DNA of 46,609 nt from Enteractinococcus helveticum (GCF_020742345.1 NZ_DYXC01000133.1:1-46609), one strand, 5' to 3'; counted from the first letter of the stretch, positions 1-8,596 are shown. Notes: generated by a model not told the origin, from the sequence alone. Program-made: numbers and translations.

Positions 1-28
1 CAGCCTTGAGTAATAACCGATTCGGCAT
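1..28 (-). CDS. 5' end of an unidentified gene leaving the window
   Basis: On the minus strand an ATG at 28-26 opens a frame that reads MPNRLLLKA to the window edge. A perfect AGGAGG (plus-strand CCTCCT at 33-38) lies four bases upstream, which is the main reason to believe it. Only nine codons are visible, so nothing can be said about function. It would be divergent from the demethylase gene that starts at 279. The ribosome-binding site could be fortuitous. Confidence 0.4.
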
Positions 29-278
29 GCCGCCTCCTGGTCTCACTTCCGACAAGAGCGTAAACCCACCTCGAAACCGAAAAATTTGAGTGATTTGTTT
101 CACAACTCTTGATGTAGTTTCACGCTAGCCCAGGTGCCAGTTCACGGCAAGGGAGACCAGGGGATTGGACCCTATTGCTTAGACCGATCACGAAAGCTAG
201 GCTGTCGCTACATTGTGGCTTTCGTCACAATATGTTATGGCCGAAGGGCTCTGCCCCTCAACGAGGAGGAGGTACACC

Positions 279-1427
279 ATGAACTGGCACCCAGAAATTC
301 TGCTGTATACCAGGCTGCGCAAATCCCCGTATTTCCATGCATCAGGACGGCACGGGGTTGAAGCCTACAGCGTAGTTAACCACCAATATCATCCGCGCCG
401 CTATGGCGACCCGATCAACGAATATTGGACGCTGGTCAACGACGTCACCCTCTGGGATGTAGGAGCGGAACGACAGGTGGAAATTACCGGGCCAGATGCC
501 TGGGAATTCTCGAATATGCTCACCATGCGCGATCTGAGCGACTTGAAAGTCGACCAGGGCAAATACGCTTTGATCACCAAAGCTGACGGTGGGATTATCT
601 CTGATCCTGTGCTACTGCGGGTTGATGAGCAACGTTTCTGGTTCTCCACAGCGGAATCCACCCTGCTGGTCTGGGCCTACGCATGTGCGCACTGGTCTGG
701 CATGGATGTCCACGTTCAGGAAGCAGATATCAGCCCCGTACAGGTTCAAGGGCAGAAGGCCCTGGATGTCATGGTGGATTTATTCGATGATTCGATCAAA
801 GATATGCGTCGATACTGGTCGAAGCGCTACGAACTCGATGGCATGGACGTTGTCGTGTCTCGAACGGGATTTACCAACGTTGCTGGTTACGAGATCTACC
901 TAGAAAACGCCAAACGCGACGCCGACAAACTGTGGGAAACTGTTTATGAGGCAGGCCAGTCACACGGTATGCGCGTCACCGGACCGGTGCACATAAGTCG
1001 GATTGAAGGCGGCATCTTGTCCTACGATGCAGACATGGATCTGGATACCAACCCATTCGAAGTGTTATTCCACTATCCATGGCTCGATGAAATCGATCAA
1101 GAAGCGTCATTCATTGGTCAAGCAGCGCTCAAAGAAATCCGCGACAAAGGCGTCGATCGGAAACTCGTGGGCGTGGAAATCAGCGGGCCATCGGTGGGGT
1201 CTTATATCGATGGATCTATGCCTGAGGTATTCCCGGTTCACCGTGACGGTACGGAAATTGGATATGTCAGCTCTGCTTGCTATTCGCCACGATTAGAAAA
1301 GAACATCGGCTTTGCTATGGTTCCGGTGGATTGTTCAGCTAACGACACCACATTGCAGGTTGAAACACGACACGGAATGGAGACCGCCACCGTGGTAGAG
1401 AAACCATTTCTGGGCTACCACGGTTAA
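279..1427 (+). CDS. GcvT/DmdA-like tetrahydrofolate-dependent demethylase or aminomethyltransferase
   Basis: A 382-residue protein of the glycine-cleavage T-protein fold, which moves a one-carbon unit from an N-methyl, S-methyl or O-methyl donor to tetrahydrofolate. The stretch WDVGAERQVEITGPDA (about residues 59-74) is typical of the family and resembles the DMSP-demethylase DmdA branch more than GcvT of the glycine cleavage system. GGIISDP (about 104-110) carries the Asp (D109) at the position of the catalytic Asp of T-proteins. The ATG at 279 is chosen over an in-frame upstream start at 213 because GAGGAGGAGG at 263-272 lies six bases before it and the similarity begins there. A TAGGCT at 198-203 could be the -10 box. 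No gcvH or gcvP is nearby, so a catabolic demethylase is more likely than glycine cleavage. The substrate cannot be read from sequence. Confidence 0.85.
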   Translation: MNWHPEILLYTRLRKSPYFHASGRHGVEAYSVVNHQYHPRRYGDPINEYWTLVNDVTLWDVGAERQVEITGPDAWEFSNMLTMRDLSDLKVDQGKYALITKADGGIISDPVLLRVDEQRFWFSTAESTLLVWAYACAHWSGMDVHVQEADISPVQVQGQKALDVMVDLFDDSIKDMRRYWSKRYELDGMDVVVSRTGFTNVAGYEIYLENAKRDADKLWETVYEAGQSHGMRVTGPVHISRIEGGILSYDADMDLDTNPFEVLFHYPWLDEIDQEASFIGQAALKEIRDKGVDRKLVGVEISGPSVGSYIDGSMPEVFPVHRDGTEIGYVSSACYSPRLEKNIGFAMVPVDCSANDTTLQVETRHGMETATVVEKPFLGYHG

Positions 1428-1531
1428 CGCTCGGTCTTGGCCTGCCAGCCGAGTGCTGGTCGTAATGTCTCAGGCAGCAATATGACCAGGCGCTGGTTTG
1501 CAGGAACATGCCCCTGGACTGCCAGATAGGC

Positions 1532-1537
1532 TAGCCT
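1532..1537 (+). promoter_or_regulatory. -10 box of a predicted leaderless promoter (MFS gene)
   Basis: TAGCCT is followed by exactly six bases and the GTG at 1544, so transcription should begin at or next to the start codon. No Shine-Dalgarno sequence is present. A second, overlapping TAGGCT lies at 1527-1532. No clear -35 is visible. Confidence 0.55.
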
Positions 1538-1543
1538 GTCGTT

Positions 1544-3040
1544 GTGACTGTCCAACAACCCCGCCAGAACCGTTCCCCGTGGATCGCCTTTGCCGTGACC
1601 GCCTCTGTAGCGGTGCTCACCATCCTTGACGTGGTCAAGGTCAATGTGGTGTTAACTCCACTAGAGGAGACCCTGCAGGCAACACCTACCCAAACAGGAT
1701 TAGTCGTTGCCGGTTACGTTTTAGCATTTGGTATCGCACTTGTACCTTCGGGACGACTCGGGGATCAATGGAACCGCAAAGCGATGTTCATGATCGGACT
1801 GGTCATCTTCGCAATTGCGTCCCTGGGGGCAGCGCTAGCTCCGAGCGCCAGCCTGTTGGTCATAGCTCGCATCCTGCAAGGGATCGCAGCAGGGATCCTC
1901 ATGCCCCAAGTGTTGGGCCTGATCCAATCAACATTCCAAGGCCAAGCCCGCGGGCAAGCTTTTGGAATCCTTGGGGCCGCCATCGGCCTGGGCACAGCAT
2001 TTGGGCCAACCATCGGAGGACTTTTCTTGGGAGGTTTTGGCTCTGAACTGGGCTGGCGATGGACCTTTGGGATGAATGTTCCACTCGTGCTGGTGGTTCT
2101 TCCACTGGCACTATGGCTCATCCCGGCAGCACAACCACATGACGGACGCGCCGATCTTGATCTCGTGGGAGTCATCCTGATGGCCCTCAGCGTGTTATTC
2201 GTTATGCTGCCCTTCGTGCTGACAACAGGTTCAGGAGATCATCCCAGTCGCTGGGCGTTCCTCGGGCTGGGCGCCATTACCGCCCTGTTATTTGTGCGAT
2301 GGGAGAACCGTTACCGTGCCGCAGGCAAAAGTCCCGTTTTAGATTTCACGCTGTTTAGTTTCTCCTCGTACCGCAACGGCGTCATTATCACCACCCTGTG
2401 GTTTGCGGCGATGCCTGCAATGTTTCTGGTCATGACCCTGTTCAACCAACAAGGACTTGGCCACGATCCAGTAGTCGTAGGACTGATCACCGTGCCATAT
2501 GCTGTGGTCTCTGCGATTGTCGCGGCGGTCGTTGGGAAATACACCTTCCGTCACGCCACCAGCCTCATCATCTGGGGTTTCATTATCTTTATCGCAGCCC
2601 TGATCGGACTAGTAGCCATTGCCGTAGTTGTCCCACCGGAGCACAACCCGTTGGCTATGGCCATCGTATTGGCAATAGCTGGTGTTGGGCCGGGATTCAT
2701 CATGGCCGCAAACCAAATGCGCACCCTCATGGATGTTCCGGTTACCCAGGGAGGTGTCGCGGGCTCCTTTCAACAAGTTGGCCAGCGTCTGGGCAACGCG
2801 ATCGGCATCGCGGTAGGTTCCGCCATTTTCTACGCATTAGTCGTCGCCGTGCCGCGTGATGCCTCAGGCCTACCTGACCCGACCGATGCGTCGAGCGTTG
2901 CCGCATATGTGTACGCTTTCCAGATGGCAATGGCCGTGCTCATCTTATGCTCGCTAGTAGCACTGATCTTTGCGGGAATCGATCACCGCGCTCGCAGCAA
3001 GCAACTCGCTGAACAGGCTAACGCGACCGTCAAATCCTAA
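1544..3040 (+). CDS. MFS drug exporter, DHA2 (14-helix) type
   Basis: A 498-residue integral membrane protein of the major facilitator superfamily, expected to export hydrophobic compounds with the proton gradient. The cytoplasmic loop 2-3 motif A is clear (GRLGDQWNRKAMF, about residues 70-82). Proline- and glycine-rich helix 5 residues (GAAIGLGTAFGPTIGG) match the motif C antiporter signature. The length and the number of hydrophobic stretches fit the 14-helix DHA2 subfamily. The GTG start is supported by a TAGCCT six bases upstream and the lack of any Shine-Dalgarno, which suggests a leaderless mRNA. It stands alone; the nearest regulator, the MarR gene at 4821, is separated from it by the adhesin gene. 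The substrate is unknown. Confidence 0.9.
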   Translation: MTVQQPRQNRSPWIAFAVTASVAVLTILDVVKVNVVLTPLEETLQATPTQTGLVVAGYVLAFGIALVPSGRLGDQWNRKAMFMIGLVIFAIASLGAALAPSASLLVIARILQGIAAGILMPQVLGLIQSTFQGQARGQAFGILGAAIGLGTAFGPTIGGLFLGGFGSELGWRWTFGMNVPLVLVVLPLALWLIPAAQPHDGRADLDLVGVILMALSVLFVMLPFVLTTGSGDHPSRWAFLGLGAITALLFVRWENRYRAAGKSPVLDFTLFSFSSYRNGVIITTLWFAAMPAMFLVMTLFNQQGLGHDPVVVGLITVPYAVVSAIVAAVVGKYTFRHATSLIIWGFIIFIAALIGLVAIAVVVPPEHNPLAMAIVLAIAGVGPGFIMAANQMRTLMDVPVTQGGVAGSFQQVGQRLGNAIGIAVGSAIFYALVVAVPRDASGLPDPTDASSVAAYVYAFQMAMAVLILCSLVALIFAGIDHRARSKQLAEQANATVKS

Positions 3041-3077
3041 GCAAGCTCGCTGGCACCGCTGAAACGGCGTCATCGAG

Positions 3078-3086
3078 TTATCCACA
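3078..3086 (+). other. perfect DnaA box
   Basis: TTATCCACA matches the DnaA-box consensus exactly and sits in the 143-bp gap before the adhesin gene. It is a single site, so it may be a chance match or a DnaA-titration or regulatory site rather than an origin. Confidence 0.4.
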
Positions 3087-3183
3087 GATGATGATCTTTC
3101 CTGGCGTGTCCATTCCACAGATTCCATAGTCTCGAACTCACAGCAGACTGCACCAGGCAGTCCACAAGAGTTGAGGAGACACA

Positions 3184-4596
3184 TTGAAGCACACCTTGTT
3201 GGCATCGTTAGCCACCGTCACACTGTCGATGAGTGCCGCATTGGGCGCTGCCCCAGCCCAGGCGAATCCGAGTGAAGAGATAGAACATGAAATTCAAGCG
3301 GTGATGGGTCCAGAACAGGAATATCAGCGAGGACTGACCGTCAATGATGTTGCCCCAATCCTGCGATCAGTCATCGTCGATGGGGAAGCCATTTTGGCCT
3401 ACTGTATTGAATATTGGGTTCGAGCCGCATCTGCCGATCACCAAGCGCAAGTCACCGGGTGGGATGGTTTTACCGGAGATAATCATTTCAAAACTAACCC
3501 GCAGGTGCGAGAAGCCGTGGCGTGGATTCTCCACAATTCCTATCCGGCACTCTCATTGGACGAATTGGAAGAACGAACATCGTCGACGGCACTCACCGAA
3601 CCCGAAGCCATTGCTGCAACACAAGCCGCCATCTGGTTTTATACTGATGATTTTGTTGCCGACGGCAACCTGACCGTTGAGCCAGCGCCAGGCGATGCCG
3701 CCAGTCTGACAGAGACGTCTGCCGAAAACGTCCAAAAGATCTTTGACTATCTCACCGGGGAAGAAAACACCGGGCTCACCGAGCAAGAAGCGCAGGCCAG
3801 TGTCACGCTCACCGATGCTAGGACTGCGGATACCAGCGTGCCCGAGGCGGTATTGGAATCGAAGACCTCCCCAGCAGACCAGATCTTAGGGCCGGTGATC
3901 ATCAACAGCTCATCTGACTACGTCAACCTCCAGTTAGAAACCACCACCGATGTCTCACAGTACGATGTCACACTATTAGACCCACAAGGGCAACGCATCG
4001 ACGTCACGACCCCTGTGGCAGTTGAGGAGCTCTGGGTGCACGTGCCCGCCGATGTCAGATCGGGCAGCGTTCAGCTGATTGCCGAGTCCACCGAATATGG
4101 GTATACCGGCCGTTTGATCATTCCGGAGCCTGCGCCAGATCGCCGCTTCCAAACCATCGTGGTGGTCGACCAGACCTCAGATAGTGCTACCACTGATCTT
4201 GCATTGCGCTGGGAACAACCTGAACCTGCGGAACCGCCAGCCACAACGCCACCCAAAGAAACCGAAGAAGAAGCGCCTCAAGATGACGACGTCATTGTGC
4301 AACCAAGCGCGCCCCCGACGCCAAAGGTAACCAACACCCCGGAGCCAGAGCAGCATAATCGTCAGTCCAATACAGTCAACGTAGCGGTCGAGAAAACCAC
4401 CCAAACTCCAGCGCCATCACAAACCGCTGTCGACGATATTGCAGTCGAAGAAACGGTCCGGGCAGATGAGGCTCCTGCAGAAGAACTGGCCGAAACCGGT
4501 GCGCATCAAACACGAAATGTGTTGGTGGCGCTTGGCACGATAGCCCTGGGAGGAATCATGATATTGGTCAATCGATTGCGACGTCGGTGGGCCTAG
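3184..4596 (+). CDS. Thioester-domain cell-wall adhesin with LAETG sorting signal
   Basis: A 470-residue secreted protein. Residues 1-27 form a signal peptide ending APAQA. A thioester domain follows: Cys74 in AYCIE and Gln147 in TQAAIW are the pair that forms the internal Cys-Gln thioester in TQXA/TED adhesins of Gram-positive bacteria, which bind host or surface nucleophiles covalently. A beta-rich middle (about 210-345) is followed by a Pro/Glu/Thr-rich stalk (about 345-430). The C-terminus carries LAETG (435-439), a hydrophobic helix and an RRRWA tail, which is a sortase signal of the LAXTG (class E) type. The TTG start is supported by GAGGAG at 3173-3178 and by the signal peptide. No sortase gene is in the window. 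Family assignment rests on the two paired motifs; the ligand is unknown. Confidence 0.85.
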   Translation: MKHTLLASLATVTLSMSAALGAAPAQANPSEEIEHEIQAVMGPEQEYQRGLTVNDVAPILRSVIVDGEAILAYCIEYWVRAASADHQAQVTGWDGFTGDNHFKTNPQVREAVAWILHNSYPALSLDELEERTSSTALTEPEAIAATQAAIWFYTDDFVADGNLTVEPAPGDAASLTETSAENVQKIFDYLTGEENTGLTEQEAQASVTLTDARTADTSVPEAVLESKTSPADQILGPVIINSSSDYVNLQLETTTDVSQYDVTLLDPQGQRIDVTTPVAVEELWVHVPADVRSGSVQLIAESTEYGYTGRLIIPEPAPDRRFQTIVVVDQTSDSATTDLALRWEQPEPAEPPATTPPKETEEEAPQDDDVIVQPSAPPTPKVTNTPEPEQHNRQSNTVNVAVEKTTQTPAPSQTAVDDIAVEETVRADEAPAEELAETGAHQTRNVLVALGTIALGGIMILVNRLRRRWA

Positions 4597-4784
4597 CGCA
4601 GCCCGGGTGATTCTGAGGGTGAAGTCGAACTTAAAATGCAGAAAACGGAAAATTTAACATTAACGTAAAGACCATCATTGAATGGAGTGCTGAAGTCATC
4701 CTGGCCAAGCGTTCCAGTATTCGAAAACGAACGATCATGAGCGACTGGAAAGTAACAAGCCTGTGACCTTCAAGCGCTTATAGA

Positions 4785-4796
4785 CGAAAGCTTTCG
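4785..4796. promoter_or_regulatory. 12-bp palindrome before marR (candidate autoregulatory operator)
   Basis: CGAAAGCTTTCG is a perfect 12-bp palindrome 25 bp upstream of the MarR start codon. MarR proteins commonly bind palindromes in their own promoters. Binding is an inference. Confidence 0.4.
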
Positions 4797-4820
4797 ACGA
4801 TAGCTAGAAGGGATCTGGTT

Positions 4821-5324
4821 TTGACTGCAGCATATGACATTGATGATCGAGATCATAAAGCCGAACTGTGGACCTCGGAAGAATTAGATTTCTGGCACCG
4901 AGTCGTCGCGGTCTACATGGGCGTCCTCCCTGAACTTGAACGTGACCTCCAAAAAGCTGGAAAACTCAGTTTCTTTGAGTACCAAGTGCTTGAACACCTC
5001 TCGTCAATCGAAGGGGCCATGAGCATGACGCAATTAGCGACCAGATGTAACTCATCATTGTCGCGCCTGTCGCATGTCGCCCGGAAACTGGAAGGCCGCC
5101 AATTGCTGACTCGTCGTCTATCTGAGGAAGACAAACGGGTTACCGTTGCTGAGCTAACCGAAGAGGGCCGGTATCTTGTTGATGATATCCGCGATGTCTA
5201 TCGCCAATCTGTTGAGACTCGGGTATTGCAGTCGCTGTCACCAGAAGAGCTGCGTCAAGTGACCGGTCTCCTGGACAGCATGCTGCGTAAAAATGAGCCA
5301 AATCACTGGCTGTTTTCTGTGTAG
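4821..5324 (+). CDS. MarR-family transcriptional regulator
   Basis: A 167-residue winged-helix regulator. The recognition region is SMTQLATRCNSSLSRLSHVARKLE, broken here only by reading (about residues 70-93), followed by the wing motif RRLSEEDKRVTVAELTEEG (about 98-116), both diagnostic of MarR. The N-terminal and C-terminal helices should form the dimer and ligand interface. The start is a TTG with AGAAGGGA at 4806-4813 upstream. A perfect 12-bp palindrome lies in the leader and could be its operator. The genes on both sides are unrelated (adhesin upstream, ribosomal proteins downstream), so its targets other than itself are unclear. Confidence 0.85.
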   Translation: MTAAYDIDDRDHKAELWTSEELDFWHRVVAVYMGVLPELERDLQKAGKLSFFEYQVLEHLSSIEGAMSMTQLATRCNSSLSRLSHVARKLEGRQLLTRRLSEEDKRVTVAELTEEGRYLVDDIRDVYRQSVETRVLQSLSPEELRQVTGLLDSMLRKNEPNHWLFSV

Positions 5325-5708
5325 CGACTGCTGCATCTGCTCCCGCAGAGTGGCCGGAGCCGGAACCATATTCTGGTTTGATTAAAGAATCTAGTCATAC
5401 TAAACTGTGGGGTTGTTGTCCGCACTGTGCCTACTCAGGTCCAACCATGACTCGAGGATGGCAACGGAGCGCGTGCGTGACAACCGAAATATGGCTCTCT
5501 TTTGATGCTTTGCATCGATAGGGACTCACCGTCTTCACCCTAGCGATATAAAGGGCACTTCGGTTGGTTCTCACCCAGCCTGGTATTCCTTCGAGAAGGT
5601 CGCAGTAAGAGCGCGGTGTAACAACTGGTGGCGAAAGTTCCGCTGATTCCATCAGCCAGACCATACTTTCGCCCGTACTTTTACTACTGCTTAACACGAG
5701 GAGTGATC
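5325..5708. other. 384-bp intergenic region before the ribosomal-protein operon
   Basis: No gene is visible. Two small palindromes abut, GATT-AAAG-AATC at 5380-5391 and TAGT-CAT-ACTA at 5392-5402, and a third (GATGC-TTT-GCATC) lies at 5504-5516. They may belong to the promoter or leader of rpmB. I looked for an actinobacterial Zur box (TGAAAATGATTTTCA type) and found none. Confidence 0.35.
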
Positions 5709-5945
5709 ATGGCAGCACACTGCCAGGTAACCGGAGCTGGACCGGGATCAGGAAACCGAGTTTCCCACTCGAACCGCAAAACAAAGCGCCGGTTCAACCC
5801 AAATATCCAAAAAAAGAGCTACTTTGTCCCATCCCTGGGTCGCAAAGTAACGCTGAACGTATCCGCACGCGGTATCAAGGTCATTGATGCTCGCGGCATT
5901 GATTCTGTCATTTCAGAACTGATCGCTAAGGGAGTGAAGCTCTAA
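5709..5945 (+). CDS. rpmB: 50S ribosomal protein L28
   Basis: A 78-residue L28 of the large subunit. The core motifs CQVTG, RKTKRRFNPNIQKKSYFVPS and GIKVIDARGID are those of actinobacterial L28. The ATG at 5709 is chosen over an upstream in-frame start because AGGAG at 5699-5703 precedes it and L28 begins MAAxCQVTG. It lacks the CxxC pairs of zinc-binding L28 forms and keeps only the single Cys of the N-terminal motif. It is the first gene of a three-gene operon with L33 and S14, only two bases before rpmG. Confidence 0.95.
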   Translation: MAAHCQVTGAGPGSGNRVSHSNRKTKRRFNPNIQKKSYFVPSLGRKVTLNVSARGIKVIDARGIDSVISELIAKGVKL

Positions 5946-5947
5946 CC

Positions 5948-6115
5948 ATGGCAAAAGATAGAGGCTTGCGCCCCATCATCAAACTGAAATCAACCGCTGG
6001 CACTGGGTACACTTACGTCACCCGTAAGAACCGTCGCAATAACCCAGACCGTATTACGTTGAAGAAATACGATCCAGTAGCCCGCAAGCACGTTGATTTT
6101 CGAGAGGAGCGCTAA
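5948..6115 (+). CDS. rpmG: 50S ribosomal protein L33 (cysteine-free form)
   Basis: A 55-residue L33, starting MAKDRGLRPIIKLKSTAGTG and ending KHVDFREER. The body TYVTRKNRRNNPDRITLKKYDP is unmistakable L33. All four zinc-ligand cysteines of the C-plus form are absent, so this is the zinc-independent form. It sits between rpmB and rpsN, with two bases before and three bases after it, in one transcript. Confidence 0.95.
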   Translation: MAKDRGLRPIIKLKSTAGTGYTYVTRKNRRNNPDRITLKKYDPVARKHVDFREER

Positions 6116-6118
6116 GCA

Positions 6119-6424
6119 TTGGCTAAGAAATCTATGATCGCGAAAAACGAGAAACGCAAAGAAATCGTTGCTCGTTACGATGAACGTCGTAAAAAGCTGA
6201 AAGCACAGCTGATCGATCCGAACGCAACTGACGAAGAACGCGAAGAAGCACGCGTTGGCCTGCAGAAAATGCCACGCGACGCCTCTCCAGTCCGCGTTCG
6301 CAACCGTGACTCCATTGACGGACGTCCACGCGGTACCCTGCAGAAGTTCGGTATCTCGCGTGTTCGTCTCCGTGACATGGCCCACCGCGGTGAGCTACCT
6401 GGCGTTACCAAATCTTCCTGGTAA
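6119..6424 (+). CDS. rpsN: 30S ribosomal protein S14 (long, zinc-independent form)
   Basis: A 101-residue S14 of the long C-minus type. It contains RVRNRDSIDGRPRGTLQKFG and ends RGELPGVTKSSW, with none of the CxxC zinc ligands of the 61-residue form. The start is TTG; GAGGAG at 6104-6109, inside the end of rpmG, serves as its ribosome-binding site. Last gene of the rpmB-rpmG-rpsN operon, followed by a clear intrinsic terminator. In several actinobacteria such C-minus sets are Zur-controlled duplicates; in Micrococcaceae they are often the constitutive copies. Which applies here needs the rest of the genome. Confidence 0.95.
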   Translation: MAKKSMIAKNEKRKEIVARYDERRKKLKAQLIDPNATDEEREEARVGLQKMPRDASPVRVRNRDSIDGRPRGTLQKFGISRVRLRDMAHRGELPGVTKSSW

Positions 6425-6441
6425 TCGCATAAAACTTTAAC

Positions 6442-6479
6442 AAAATCTGGTCGATGTGCATCTATCGGCCAGATTTTTG
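6442..6479 (+). terminator. Rho-independent terminator of the rpmB-rpmG-rpsN operon
   Basis: AAAATCTGG-TCGAT pairs with ATCGG-CCAGATTTT around an eight-base loop and ends in a T run. It lies 17 bp after the S14 stop. Confidence 0.9.
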
Positions 6480-6601
6480 TTTAAAGCACGCTTCACCATC
6501 ACCACATTGAACATCACCGGTGACATGGCATTGACCAAAGAAGATATCGAGTGGTGATACCATGCGTTATCCTTGCCATATCAGTTGCTCAGAGGGAAGG
6601 C

Positions 6602-8359
6602 ATGATCATTATGTCCAAGTTGAGTTTTGTGGCCCTCTCCTTGCAGACCACACACCTGGATCCCGCGTCGGTTTCAAAAATCTCCTATGTGAAACTCGTC
6701 GACGGAAATATCACCAGGCAAGACGATCTCCCCATCATTCCTCCGACCAGCAAAAAGCGAGTTCCCGACGAGCAAGTAGAGACATCACTGATCCCTTGGG
6801 ATGAAGCGCTAGAAAAGTTGGGCATGATGATTGGCAAGTTGCCCATTGTCAGTTACTACCGTGATGCTGATAAAGAAATCTTCCATGCCGCTTCTCGGTA
6901 CCTGAATATTGAACCGCTGCGATTGCATTGGTTAGACTGTCGTGAACTGGCGCGACACTTGCTGCCTGAGCTGCCAGATGTCCAATTGTCCACAGTGCTG
7001 AAAACCCTTGACCTCTATGAGGACTATGCCGATAGCAGCGCTGTCGAGCAGACCACTCAAATTGTTATCGAACTTGCCCAACGACACGGTGCCACCACAG
7101 TAGTGCAACTCTGGGATGAACTCTACGATCACCCTGAGGACTCCCTTGGTCTTGCCTCCACATTTGAAGGGGCCGCAGACTCAGGCAGTTCCACCGATGA
7201 CGACGAAGTCATCGATGCGCCATTGGCCGCTGAAGTCCTGCCCCTTGCTGAGGTTTCCGGTGGATTGCCACACCCTGCGGAAGATGAACAACTTACCACA
7301 CCAGAACCTAGCGGTGCTGATCTCCCAGCAACGACTGTCGCTGAGCAAACTCCTGACGAACAGGCCATAGCCCAAGAACCACTCACCAGCCAGGAACCCG
7401 ATACCACCGAAACACCTGTTGGCTCTCCAGACGAGCAGACACCAGACGACGCGGACCAGCCACTCTTAGAACCGACTGCTGCAGCCTCAGAAGAGTTACC
7501 CGTGTTCTTGCAAGAACCGACCCAACACGAGCGAGCTGACTGGCAACCAGAACCGACTCCTACTGAAGCCCCCGATACTGACCAAGACCAAGTTGATACA
7601 GTCGAGACCGCCACCGATCAGAACCAGGACTCTGCAGCGGCACCTGAGCGGGACGACGCCGTATTCCAAGAAGCCGACCAACAGGCCCATACCAATACCA
7701 GTCACACGCAGTCTCCCACGGAAGAACCCACCAGCGATCAAACGTCGCCAGTCGAGGAAGAACCAGCAGCTGACCCCGAAACTGACACTGCTGTGGCCCC
7801 CAGCGAAGCCGACGAACAACCTGCTTTCCTCAACGAGCCGACCGTTGACGAGGTCGACGCGCAGGAGCCAGAAGCTACAGAAACTGAAACCATAGCAACT
7901 GAACAGTCCGAACACGCTGAGATGGCATCAGATGAGCGGCAGCCCGAAGAGCTGCAAGAACAATCAGATGATGCAGAGGAACAGGCCTCTACTACAAATG
8001 TGGACTCCCCGGCACCGCTCGTTGCGCCACCGATGAATCCACAACGAGAAGAAATAGACGCTGTAACCTCAGAACCTCACACCGTAGAGGCCGTCAAGGT
8101 TTCTGAGCGACCACGAGTTGAAGAACCAACGGAACGAGTCTCGAACGTCAATAAGATCTTTGGTTTCGTTGGGTTGTTCGTATTCGGGGTGCTCACCATC
8201 ATCGGTGTGGTCTTAGTGGTCATGGCCGTGATGCTGTTTTTCACCGAGAATTCTTTGATGCTTGAAACCAAGGTTGCCGGGGTAATTCTCACCTTGGCCA
8301 TAGCCCTGTTAAGCCTGTTGATGACCAACGTCAGCTATCGCAGTTTTCGCAAGAAATAG
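6602..8359 (+). CDS. Degenerate DEDD-exonuclease-like membrane protein with long acidic linker
   Basis: A protein of about 585 residues with three parts. Residues 7-170 resemble the DnaQ/RNase T exonuclease fold: FVALSLQTTHLDP aligns with the Exo I motif (v)aLDLETTGLDP, but the catalytic Asp and Glu are Ser and Gln, so nuclease activity is unlikely. Residues 180-510 form a linker very rich in Glu, Asp, Pro, Thr, Gln and Ala, with FLQEPT (302-307) and FLNEPT (409-414) repeated. The last 70 residues hold two hydrophobic helices (about 518-547 and 560-580) and a basic end RSFRKK. The start is ATG 6602 or 6611 after AGAGGGAAGG (6591-6600). It is monocistronic, between the S14 terminator and hup. 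The fold match rests on one motif and the general pattern. The function is unknown; a membrane-tethered binding platform is one guess. Confidence 0.7.
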   Translation: MIIMSKLSFVALSLQTTHLDPASVSKISYVKLVDGNITRQDDLPIIPPTSKKRVPDEQVETSLIPWDEALEKLGMMIGKLPIVSYYRDADKEIFHAASRYLNIEPLRLHWLDCRELARHLLPELPDVQLSTVLKTLDLYEDYADSSAVEQTTQIVIELAQRHGATTVVQLWDELYDHPEDSLGLASTFEGAADSGSSTDDDEVIDAPLAAEVLPLAEVSGGLPHPAEDEQLTTPEPSGADLPATTVAEQTPDEQAIAQEPLTSQEPDTTETPVGSPDEQTPDDADQPLLEPTAAASEELPVFLQEPTQHERADWQPEPTPTEAPDTDQDQVDTVETATDQNQDSAAAPERDDAVFQEADQQAHTNTSHTQSPTEEPTSDQTSPVEEEPAADPETDTAVAPSEADEQPAFLNEPTVDEVDAQEPEATETETIATEQSEHAEMASDERQPEELQEQSDDAEEQASTTNVDSPAPLVAPPMNPQREEIDAVTSEPHTVEAVKVSERPRVEEPTERVSNVNKIFGFVGLFVFGVLTIIGVVLVVMAVMLFFTENSLMLETKVAGVILTLAIALLSLLMTNVSYRSFRKK

Positions 8360-8596
8360 CCCGGCGAAGCAGGCCTTTTCAGATGAACTTGCAGCGATAG
8401 GTATTTGAAAATTAGAGCATCATTACTGGGAAGACGCTGAGATTTCCGCAGCTTTTTGCTCAAAAAAGGCGGATTTCCGCGAAATTCCGTAAAAATCGCC
8501 GCGAAAAGCGCCACAAACCGCGCCAATAGTGGTACCTTTTCCAAAAGGAGTTCGGCGAACGTCGAGCTTAAGACAACCTAAAGTCCAGGAGGACAT
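8360..8596 (+). promoter_or_regulatory. Promoter/leader region of hup
   Basis: A 237-bp A/T- and CG-step-rich stretch without a gene. It holds the palindrome ATTTC-CGC-GAAAT at 8473-8485 and several further TTTCCG/GCGAAA repeats nearby. The promoter elements of hup are expected here but no certain -35/-10 pair can be named. Confidence 0.35.

Noticed and set aside
120..278. A riboswitch before the GcvT-like gene
   Set aside because: The leader has no glycine- or SAM-riboswitch core that I can recognise.
4597..4820. A small gene in the AT-rich stretch between the adhesin and marR
   Set aside because: No frame with a start and ribosome-binding site stays open for more than a few codons.
5325..5708. 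A Zur box before the C-minus ribosomal-protein operon
   Set aside because: I looked for TGAAAATGATTTTCA-like palindromes and found none, so zinc control is not supported.
7129..7614. A 161-codon Ser/Gly-rich open frame on the minus strand
   Set aside because: It mirrors the acidic linker of the gene at 6602; the composition is explained by the complementary codons.
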